Part shown: one piece after another, positions 58,034-64,000 of the stretch
How positions within the stretch are numbered: position 1 is the stretch's first letter
Layout: every line of letters starts with the position of its first letter
DNA from: RGIG4140 sp045638265
GTDB lineage: Bacteria; Pseudomonadota; Alphaproteobacteria; CAAHEQ01; UBA3637
Reading direction: 5' to 3'
DNA length: 64,000 nt
Assembly (NCBI GenBank): GCA_045638265.1
Contig: JAZUBA010000050.1
Location: 48,523 to 112,522, forward strand
Translations under genes and position numbers: made by a program
Notes under the pieces: model-generated
Told to the model about the DNA's origin: nothing
Database searches by the model: none
The model's input: the letters and a program-made list of their open reading frames with translations, nothing else

Positions 58034-58681
58034 TTAAATTTGTTCATATACTGTTTGCTCAATTTGTTTTGGAAAATTATTTTTTATATCTTGATATACA
58101 ACCAACGTATGAAAAAAGTACAATATGCACCCCCAAAACAAACCCATAACAACAGCATTTATTTTTTGTTGCTTGTTTAATAACTGATATCCAATTGCAA
58201 TCGGATAATTTTCTTTCTTTCGGACATAAATCAAAATCGTATGTATGAATAATCCAAAACGATACAACCAATAAAACGGCATCAGCATAAGAACATATAA
58301 GAATACGGACATAAATTCTTCATCATTTATTGTTTTAACACCTAAAAACACTGACATAAATTCTTCATCATTTATTGTTTTAACACATAACAACATAAAG
58401 AGAAAAACTAAAACTATATATATCAGCGTATGTTTTATACATTGTCCCAAACAAGCCAAAAAACCCATCACTCTTGGTAATTTTTGTTTTATGGAAGCAA
58501 AAATATCCACAAATACATTCAAATGCATTATCATCAACAAGGCAATACAACCTTGTATAAAAATTCCCCATATTTGTGTCAAAAATTGTGTATGATAACA
58601 CGAAATGATTATACAAAACAAAACCGCCCACACAATGGCGATATTTGTTTCTTTGGCGTTTAAGTTGATGATGTCTTTCAT
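58034..58681 (-). CDS. Multi-pass membrane protein of the phage-region family (M-a)
   Basis: ATG 58681 matches the leader MKDIINLNAKETNIAIVWA of the other copies. It encodes 215 residues with about five hydrophobic segments. It contains an in-frame perfect-like tandem repeat of 15 residues (VKTINDEEFMSVFLG/Y; 45-bp DNA period at 58308-58397). It is the only member with both leader and full-length body. It likely resides in the inner membrane; function unknown. Confidence 0.72.
   Translation of the reverse strand: MKDIINLNAKETNIAIVWAVLFCIIISCYHTQFLTQIWGIFIQGCIALLMIMHLNVFVDIFASIKQKLPRVMGFLACLGQCIKHTLIYIVLVFLFMLLCVKTINDEEFMSVFLGVKTINDEEFMSVFLYVLMLMPFYWLYRFGLFIHTILIYVRKKENYPIAIGYQLLNKQQKINAVVMGLFWGCILYFFHTLVVYQDIKNNFPKQIEQTVYEQI
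58308..58397 (-). repeat. 45-bp in-frame tandem repeat in M-a
   Basis: Two adjacent 45-bp units, identical over at least 34 bp, encode VKTINDEEFMSVFLG and VKTINDEEFMSVFLY. Confidence 0.85.
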
Positions 58682-58770
58682 TGGGCATTCTTTCATTCTA
58701 TAATAACCGTCTTTCGTTTATTATAGAATGAAAAAAATATAAATCAAGTTTTTTGAATGAAAGAATTTGT

Positions 58771-59439
58771 TTATTGTGGAATACGCCAACAATTATTTTT
58801 ATAATCAAAATCTTGCATAATTAAACTGGTAGGTATGTTTGGATATTCTCTACCGATTTGTAATCCTTGCCAATTATTTTTTATGTCTTTCCACCCTGAT
58901 TTAAAAGCTGTTTTCGCCTGCTCCCAAGTTTTAGGTTCTTCTAAAAAAAACTCACCTAATTCTTTAACAATACCACCTATATTTGCCATATTTTCATATG
59001 AACGACCTAATTTGGAAACTTGTGCCATTGCATTAATATGTGCATAATTATCTAAACCGATACGATTATTTTCAATTAATTCATTTTGTTTTTCATTTAA
59101 TATATTAAATGCGACACTTCCTGATACAACAGGCATACCTGCCCCTATAAAATTTACTAGATTTCTTTGATTATCATATAAATAATCATTGTTATTTTTT
59201 AAATAATCTCTTTTATCAATAGCTTTATTTCTGTATGTATTAAAATCAGAAAAACAATTTACATTCTCCTGTTCCATCAGTTCTTTATGACGTGCTTCCA
59301 TCACTTCTCGTGTCGTCATACCTTTATATTTTTCTTCCTCAGCTTTTTCTTGTGCTTTGTATTTTGCATCTAAATTGTCAAAATAATCTTTATGTGATGA
59401 CCAGAACCCTGCCCAGTCAAAATAATTACTGTTATCCAT
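58771..59439 (-). CDS. Phage hypothetical protein
   Basis: ATG 59439 (AAGGA upstream) is chosen; the longer frame runs through the hairpin/repeat region. The 222-residue protein starts MDNSNYFDWAGFWSSHKDYF, with a charged coiled coil (KYKAQEKAEEEKYKGMTTREVMEARHKEL, in pieces). A mildly hydrophobic stretch follows (NFIGAGMPVVSGSVAF) and a Trp-rich end (WEQAKTAFKSGWKDIKNNW). It may be an ejection or internal virion protein by location next to tail genes. The family is not recognised. Confidence 0.6.
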   Translation of the reverse strand: MDNSNYFDWAGFWSSHKDYFDNLDAKYKAQEKAEEEKYKGMTTREVMEARHKELMEQENVNCFSDFNTYRNKAIDKRDYLKNNNDYLYDNQRNLVNFIGAGMPVVSGSVAFNILNEKQNELIENNRIGLDNYAHINAMAQVSKLGRSYENMANIGGIVKELGEFFLEEPKTWEQAKTAFKSGWKDIKNNWQGLQIGREYPNIPTSLIMQDFDYKNNCWRIPQ

Positions 59440-59509
59440 TGTTCTTTTCCTTCCTGTTAAAAATGAATAATTAAAATTAAATATTTGTATCGCACCGTCC
59501 TTAACGGTT

Positions 59510-59546
59510 GGCACGGGGAAATTGATTTTAGATAGATAGAGAACGG
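59510..59546. repeat. 37-bp direct repeat, copy 1
   Basis: GGCACGGGGAAATTGATTTT, then AGATAGATAGAGAACGG, repeated exactly at 59659-59695. Each copy is followed by a hairpin. It could be a phage promoter or protein-binding site. Confidence 0.85.
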
Positions 59547-59552
59547 TATATT

Positions 59553-59592
59553 TTCCCCTCGCCGTGTAGATAGCACTACATAAGAGGGGGAA
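59553..59592. repeat. Prophage hairpin H3
   Basis: Outer stem TTCCCCTC / GAGGGGGAA and inner stem GTGTAG / CTACAT. The inner stem is shared with H1 and H2, while the outer stem has different sequence but the same layout. Confidence 0.75.
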
Positions 59593-59658
59593 CATTCTCA
59601 CACTCGCCCACCCTCAACGGTTGGCAGTCTTCCCTAAAAACACCATTCTCAACGGTTT

Positions 59659-59695
59659 GGCACGGGGAAATTGATTTTAGATAGATAGAGAACGG
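59659..59695. repeat. 37-bp direct repeat, copy 2
   Basis: Identical to 59510-59546; it runs directly into hairpin H2. Confidence 0.85.
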
Positions 59696-59751
59696 CAAGA
59701 CACACCCCGATGTGTAGATTGTGCTACATGAGGCGGTGTGTCCTTGCCGTT
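59691..59751. repeat. Prophage hairpin H2
   Basis: AACGGCAAGACACACC pairs with GGTGTGTCCTTGCCGTT (one bulge), enclosing the inner stem GTGTAG / CTACAT. It overlaps the stop of the acetyltransferase gene. Outer flanks AAATTGATTTT and AAAATCAATTT are also complementary. Confidence 0.82.
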
Positions 59752-60289
59752 ATATGTCATATAAAATCAATTTCCCATTCCTTTCCCCACGCAAAAGTGA
59801 AAACACTATACAATCTTCGCCGTTTTCACCAATACAACGTAATCGGCCTTCTTCTTGAAATCCTAATCGTCGGACAAGTTTCAATGAAGCTTTGTTGTCT
59901 TCTTGTACCAATATCCCAATCCGGCGACACTTTAAATCATCAAAGGCAACTTTGAAAAACAACCTCAAAAAACGACGTTGACACCAATGTTTGTCCGTTG
60001 TGTAAATTGTCCACCAAACGTCTTTTGAGGCATAACCATCATGGAATAAAAGTGTGCCGATGAGTTTCCCTTCCCAAAATATCGCCAACGCCAGAAAAAC
60101 CCGTAAGGATTGAGGCGGTATTTTAAGACCGGCACACGCCCAATCTACCGTCAACAAATCTTTATCCCAAATAACACCTGAAAACGTGTTATTTAAGTGT
60201 CTATTAGCACTTGATAACACGTTGTTTTGTTCAGATGTATGAGCGGATTGCTTATCTGTTTCATTACAAAATACCGCTTCCTTGCTCAT
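59750..60289 (-). CDS. Phage-associated GNAT acetyltransferase
   Basis: ATG 60289 has AGGGG 6 bp upstream and overlaps the preceding phage gene by 26 bp. The 179-residue protein has a GNAT-like C-terminal half: ALAIFWEGKLIGTLLFHDGY, then KVAFDDLKCRRIGILVQEDN and ASLKLVRRLGFQEEGRLR (the acetyl-CoA-binding and beta5-alpha4 region). Similar genes accompany tail genes of podovirus-like phages, where they may modify host or virion proteins. The target is unknown. Confidence 0.78.
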   Translation of the reverse strand: MSKEAVFCNETDKQSAHTSEQNNVLSSANRHLNNTFSGVIWDKDLLTVDWACAGLKIPPQSLRVFLALAIFWEGKLIGTLLFHDGYASKDVWWTIYTTDKHWCQRRFLRLFFKVAFDDLKCRRIGILVQEDNKASLKLVRRLGFQEEGRLRCIGENGEDCIVFSLLRGERNGKLILYDI

Positions 60290-61820
60290 ATCTGACCCCT
60301 GTTTCATACCAATCAATGAGTGTGCCTTTCGTTTTTGTTTTAAACACAAGACTGAACTTAAATCCTGTTGCATTACAACCAATCCATTGAGAACGTATCC
60401 GCCCCCTTAATGTTGCCCACAACGAACCGGCTTTAGATGTTAAAGATGACCATTGTGTCGCATTCCAATGTGTTCCGCCAGCCTCACCCATTTTAAAGTT
60501 GTTTTGATAGTTCATTGTCTGATAATCCGTATTCCAATAAACCGTTAACGCATATGGTAATGATGATTTTGTTCTCGGATTCATCAACTGTGCTTTTTTC
60601 AAATACGGCGAACCAAAATCACTGTATGCCTGCTCTACCACACCCATAATCGGGACACCGTTATCTGAATAACCTTCATCAAACAACATAACACCGTTGT
60701 CAGTTCCGAAATAAAGCCGTGTTTGGTATAAACACCAACAGTAAGACCGAATATCCGTAAAGCGACACCATGCCCCTGTTGTTGTATTGACGATATGTTG
60801 CTCAAATTGTTGTGCAACCGGAACATTAAATAAGGCATATCCGCCTCGTGAATATATCAATCCCTGCCAACCGGATTTATTTTTATTGACACGAATACGT
60901 TCCAGTACCAAATCACGAATTTTATCACTAAATGCAACTTGTGTATCCGTGGCATTTTGTAAAGCAAGGGCTTTGGATAAAGGTATATATCCGCTTTCGC
61001 ATATCACAACCAAATCACCTTGATATTGTACCAAACATTGATATCCGACCGGTCTGGGCATTTGATAAACACCTTTCAAGCTCCAATCATCGGCACTGTT
61101 CGGATTTGAACCGGCATAAACCAATACTTCGCCTTCGGATGTGATAAAAACAGTTAAATCATCAGAACCTTGTCCGCCGTCTCTTGTCCAACAGCCGACA
61201 GCGGTTAAAAATCCGCCTTTTGTGGCAATGGTAGAGAAATCAAACGATTTCAATTCACCCTGCACTTCCGCTACACCGGCATTATACCAAACCGTTAAAC
61301 TGCCTTTTTCAACAAACCAAAGACGTTGTTTGGATATACCGACATTTATCAGTTGTGTTAAATTTAAATTCGTTCCCGTAAATTCGGCATTTTTCCACTC
61401 ACCTCCGCCTGTTTCACTTGGCACAAACGTTTGAGGCGTATCTGTTCCGTTAACGGCAAACAAACGATTTTTAAACTGACACGTTTGCCATGTGTTCAAT
61501 GTAAACGATTTATTGCAGTTTTTAGGATTTTGTTCGTTCGTAATATCCCAGATTGTTCCACCGCCAAAAGCATATAAACGATTTTGTCCCGATGGTGCAT
61601 TATAGGCAACCAATGTTTTCACATCACACGGCAACGTTACATATTTACGATATCCTTTACGCAAAGAAACCTGTGTATTTAAAGGCATATAATTATCCAT
61701 CACCAACGCATCGGTTAACGCCATTTTATCCCGACTATCCCGTGCATTTAAACCACCTGTCGGACAGGGTAAAACCGTATTGATTGATTTATTTTTTCTA
61801 TTGACTGCTCGTAATGACAT
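60264..61820 (-). CDS. Phage tail/DNA-stabilisation protein (P22 gp10-like)
   Basis: ATG 61820 (GGAGA upstream) gives 518 residues. A predicted beta-rich, propeller-like sequence with repeated W/Y/F-G motifs: LYAFGGGTIWDIT, TWQTCQFKNRLFAVNGTDTPQ, KQRLWFVEKGSLTVWY, YLVQYQGDLVVICESGYIPLS-like, RLYFGTDNGVMLFDEGY. In podoviruses, proteins with this look close the portal after packaging (tail hub). Placement downstream of a gp4-like adaptor supports this. It overlaps both neighbours. Confidence 0.8.
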   Translation of the reverse strand: MSLRAVNRKNKSINTVLPCPTGGLNARDSRDKMALTDALVMDNYMPLNTQVSLRKGYRKYVTLPCDVKTLVAYNAPSGQNRLYAFGGGTIWDITNEQNPKNCNKSFTLNTWQTCQFKNRLFAVNGTDTPQTFVPSETGGGEWKNAEFTGTNLNLTQLINVGISKQRLWFVEKGSLTVWYNAGVAEVQGELKSFDFSTIATKGGFLTAVGCWTRDGGQGSDDLTVFITSEGEVLVYAGSNPNSADDWSLKGVYQMPRPVGYQCLVQYQGDLVVICESGYIPLSKALALQNATDTQVAFSDKIRDLVLERIRVNKNKSGWQGLIYSRGGYALFNVPVAQQFEQHIVNTTTGAWCRFTDIRSYCWCLYQTRLYFGTDNGVMLFDEGYSDNGVPIMGVVEQAYSDFGSPYLKKAQLMNPRTKSSLPYALTVYWNTDYQTMNYQNNFKMGEAGGTHWNATQWSSLTSKAGSLWATLRGRIRSQWIGCNATGFKFSLVFKTKTKGTLIDWYETGVRYEQGSGIL

Positions 61821-62514
61821 GCACATTTCTCCAATCATCTGATACAAAACAACCTAAACGAATATCATTCATACATAAGCCGTTACTGAATTTTGATTTA
61901 ACTTCTCGTTCATATTCGTTCAATTCTTCTTCATAAGGCATACCGTTACGTTTATACCACCGCCAAATAATGCCTAATTTAACCAGATATTCATCAAAAA
62001 CGGGAATATCCGTATTAGCGGTCAATGTTGTCTTTTCTTCGGCACAACAACAACTGTCTTCACCGTTTAAAGCAATGACGGCAGAACGATAATAAAAAAC
62101 AATCGTACATTTTTGTTGAGGCGGATTTAAAAAACGAATACAATTGTTTTGAATTTTAAACTGCAAATCGGAACGACCTGCATTAAAAAATCTATCCCGC
62201 ATCCATTGTTCTGCCGTTACCGAACCGATTGTTTTTTCAGCCGTATCTTTCACATAAACCGTATTAGACATTAAGGCGTAAAAATCAGGGCAAAAATCGG
62301 TTAATTTATAAACACTTTTATTCGGCACAACGGTTAAACGCCCTTCTTTTGTTACTTCCTGCCAATCACCGTAACGACGCAAACTATCTAACGTATCTTT
62401 AGCAATACTTAAAAAAATAGCCGACTGTTGATTATCGGCATCAAATAAATCAGTCGGCTTTTGCGTAGCAACCAAAGAGGCAACCTCTTGACAGATTTCT
62501 AATATGTTACTCAT
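61798..62514 (-). CDS. Phage head-tail adaptor protein (gp4-like)
   Basis: 238 residues, helical N-terminus (ILEICQEVASLVA, FLSIAKDTLDSLRRYGDWQEV), then a beta-rich centre (VYKLTDFCPDFYALMSNTVYV, RFLNPPQQKCTIVFYYRS). Asp/Trp-rich C-terminal helices follow (FDEYLVKLGIIWRWYKRNGM). The pattern is that of tail accessory/adaptor proteins that attach to the portal ring. AGGAG precedes the ATG. It overlaps the downstream gene by 23 bp and the upstream one by 8 bp. Confidence 0.78.
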   Translation of the reverse strand: MSNILEICQEVASLVATQKPTDLFDADNQQSAIFLSIAKDTLDSLRRYGDWQEVTKEGRLTVVPNKSVYKLTDFCPDFYALMSNTVYVKDTAEKTIGSVTAEQWMRDRFFNAGRSDLQFKIQNNCIRFLNPPQQKCTIVFYYRSAVIALNGEDSCCCAEEKTTLTANTDIPVFDEYLVKLGIIWRWYKRNGMPYEEELNEYEREVKSKFSNGLCMNDIRLGCFVSDDWRNVHVITSSQ

Positions 62515-63142
62515 TTATGTTCTCCTTTTTTTCTTTCTTCTTCACAGAAGAACGCCGTTTTGATTTTTGTTGAGCTTCTTCCGTCGGTTTATTTTGTTCT
62601 GATTGGATTTGTGTTTTGGCTTGCAATTGTTGTTCTAAATCACGAATTTGAGCTTCCAAAGTTTCTACTTTTTTCTGCCATTGAGATTCCGTCAAATGAT
62701 TTTGAGCCAACGAAACAAAGCGTTTTGCTGATTCAAATTCTGATAAAACACCTAAATCAACAGCCTGCTCAGGTTGAAGTGAACTTAATTGTTCCACCGA
62801 TAAAATACCGTGATATTTTAACGTATCAATTTGAGCCGTCGTCAAAAATGAAAAATGTTCTAACGGTGTACCATCTTTACATTCTTTTTTAGCTGACAAA
62901 TAGCGGTTATATTCCACAGGAAAGCGCGCCATTTTTTCAGGCGTTGCCGGTTGATTAAAAATATCGGTATTATTATTTTTAATCCGAATTTCCACATAAC
63001 AGACATTTTTAAAAATCGGCAATCCTGTTTGTTGATTGACATCATCTGTTTTAACGGAACGGTCATAAAAGCGAGCGACAACGTCTTTTTCCGTTTGAGC
63101 GTTATCAATCAATGTTTTAAACGTCATAAAATCTGCATCCAT
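62507..63142 (-). CDS. Phage protein with C-terminal coiled coil
   Basis: 211 residues. The N-terminal half has DVVARFYDRSVKTDD, KNVCYVEIRIKNNN and PVEYNRYLSAKKECKDGTPLEHF. A short helix-hairpin stretch (LSVEQLSSLQPEQAVDLGVL) follows, then a long coiled coil (KKVETLEAQIRDLEQQL) and a lysine-rich tail. It resembles a widespread phage protein encoded just upstream of head-tail connectors, of unassigned role (scaffold or head completion possible). AAGGA precedes the ATG. Confidence 0.68.
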   Translation of the reverse strand: MDADFMTFKTLIDNAQTEKDVVARFYDRSVKTDDVNQQTGLPIFKNVCYVEIRIKNNNTDIFNQPATPEKMARFPVEYNRYLSAKKECKDGTPLEHFSFLTTAQIDTLKYHGILSVEQLSSLQPEQAVDLGVLSEFESAKRFVSLAQNHLTESQWQKKVETLEAQIRDLEQQLQAKTQIQSEQNKPTEEAQQKSKRRSSVKKKEKKENINE

Positions 63143-63223
63143 TTTGTTTTCCTTTCTGTTAAAATAAAATAAAAAATAAAATTCTACTGACTTTTTGGGG
63201 TCAGTTTTTTTGTTTGTTTATAT

Positions 63224-63253
63224 AAAAAAACCGCCCCAAAAGACGGCTTGTTT
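63224..63253 (-). terminator. Probable rho-independent terminator
   Basis: On the minus strand AAGCCGTC pairs (with two G-T pairs) with GGCGGTTT, followed by Ts, past the stop of the 63312 gene. The rest of the 63143-63311 gap shows no gene. Confidence 0.65.
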
Positions 63254-63311
63254 GAAAAAAGTAAATAGTAAATAATGTTAAAGAGAAAATCGTGTTTTTT
63301 ACGGCAACCAA

Positions 63312-63680
63312 TTAATCGGGCAAAACATCCAAGAAGTCAAATATCTGAACTTCCGGGAAAAACCAAAACAATATCAATAAAAGCCAAGCAAATATGTAGA
63401 TAAATATCTTTTTTCCCACACTTAAACTGATATAAAAACAAAGCATTAAAATCACCTGCATCCAAAATGCCGTTTTAATATCTGTCATTTGATTTGAGAA
63501 ATCCGCATATATGTTAACACCTTGAAATATATGTATTAAAAACAACCAAGCAAAAACAAACCAAAATAAAATTTTGACAAGCAACCAAACCGTCCAAGAA
63601 GAAACCTTAATAAACGTCCAACTGCCTGATTTAATTTTATTCATTATATCTTGTTTATTTGTTTGCATTATTTCAGTCAT
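63312..63680 (-). CDS. Small multi-pass membrane protein, duplicated
   Basis: 122 residues, GAGG 5 bp before the ATG. Three hydrophobic segments: VWLLVKILFWFVFAWLFLIH, QVILMLCFYISLSV, IFIYIFAWLLLILFWFF. A charged N-terminus (NKIKSGSWTFIK) precedes them. It is paralogous to the partial gene at 63712. The function is unknown; small phage membrane proteins at such places often act in superinfection exclusion or lysis control. Confidence 0.7.
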   Translation of the reverse strand: MTEIMQTNKQDIMNKIKSGSWTFIKVSSWTVWLLVKILFWFVFAWLFLIHIFQGVNIYADFSNQMTDIKTAFWMQVILMLCFYISLSVGKKIFIYIFAWLLLILFWFFPEVQIFDFLDVLPD

Positions 63681-63711
63681 ATATGCCTCACAAAATTAAG
63701 TGTTATGCATG

Positions 63712-64000
63712 CTAATCTAAACCATCAAAAGCCGAATAAAACAGTTCAAAACTGGGCAACGAAAATGTATAAAAATAAAACACAAGAAAAAGCCATGCAA
63801 ATATATAAACAAAAACTTTTCTTCTTGCAACAAGACTGATTATCAAACCAAGAGTCAACAGAACCTGTTGCACAACAACCAATTTGACATCTGCCGGATG
63901 GTTAAAAAAATCAAAACACATCATCAAGCATATAAACAAATGTGCTTGAAAAAACAAAACAAAATGCAACCAAAATAAAATTTTGACAAGCAACCAAACC
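63712..64000 (-). CDS. Small multi-pass membrane protein, partial (5' end beyond window)
   Basis: Minus-strand frame open to the right edge; no start is inside (the first possible start is TTG 63993). VWLLVKILFW at the edge matches residues ~31-40 of the neighbour at 63312, and VFVYIFAWLFLVFYFY matches its third segment. It is thus the tandem upstream paralogue, missing perhaps 30 N-terminal residues. Confidence 0.7.
   Translation of the reverse strand, partial: VWLLVKILFWLHFVLFFQAHLFICLMMCFDFFNHPADVKLVVVQQVLLTLGLIISLVARRKVFVYIFAWLFLVFYFYTFSLPSFELFYSAFDGLD

Noticed and set aside
59490..59760. Possible CRISPR array (direct repeats with spacers)
   Set aside because: Only two repeats, 37 bp at 149-bp spacing, with structured intervening DNA and no cas genes.
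52031..64000. Gene transfer agent instead of prophage
   Set aside because: The connector/hub genes look podovirus-like, and lysis genes plus duplicated accessory genes fit a prophage; the terminase and capsid genes needed to decide are outside the window.

Overview
The window is AT-rich bacterial DNA whose gene order points to an alphaproteobacterium of the low-GC, host-associated (gut-type) lineages. Supporting markers are secB beside timA and mltA, a tsaE-amgK-murU-addB-addA block, maf-rng-yacG, a PopZ-type DUF2497 protein beside tolC, and rpsF-rpsR-rplI. Near-consensus sigma70 promoters with 17-bp spacers precede most tRNA genes. Fic, ankyrin, serpin-like and EGF/lectin-like proteins suggest contact with a eukaryotic host. 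The genus cannot be named from the sequence alone.

Layout. 0-1.6 kb: small unknown genes next to tRNA-Thr. 1.8-9.4 kb: surface polysaccharide locus with four glycosyltransferases, a rhamnan-synthesis/GT2 fusion and the full dTDP-L-rhamnose set rfbABCD. 9.5-25 kb: housekeeping (queuosine-precursor transporter, trxA, tsaD, Smr, mltA, timA, secB, tsaE, amgK/murU, addBA). 25-37 kb: two pilin-like surface protein genes, a serpin gene with an in-frame stop, nupC with a nucleoside kinase, an unusual ABC protein, an ankyrin protein and initiator tRNA. 37-45 kb: ribosomal proteins, dksA, maf-rng-yacG, tolC, tRNAs. 45-52 kb: two more pilin-like genes bracketing a Fic gene, a glycosyltransferase and two tRNAs. 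52-64 kb: podovirus-like prophage late region on the minus strand, with lysis genes, tail/connector proteins and a duplicated membrane/secreted gene cassette; it runs off the right edge.

Most interesting is a four-locus surface protein repertoire at 25.1, 35.5, 45.6 and 50.2 kb. Each gene encodes a constant type IV pilin-like N-terminus (G|RSxxE then a hydrophobic helix) joined to a different cysteine-rich C-terminus (C-type-lectin-like in three, nine EGF-like modules in the fourth). Each is preceded by a ~145-160 bp element with inverted terminal arms. The arm nearest the gene supplies the -35 (TTGCAA/C) and the flank supplies the -10 (TACAAT or TATAAT) at exactly 17 bp. The inside of the element lies in opposite orientation, relative to the gene, in different loci, so either an AT-tract or a non-AT end abuts the -35. 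This looks like an invertible promoter-tuning switch for a variable pilin/adhesin family. No recombinase gene is in the window, so inversion is a hypothesis.
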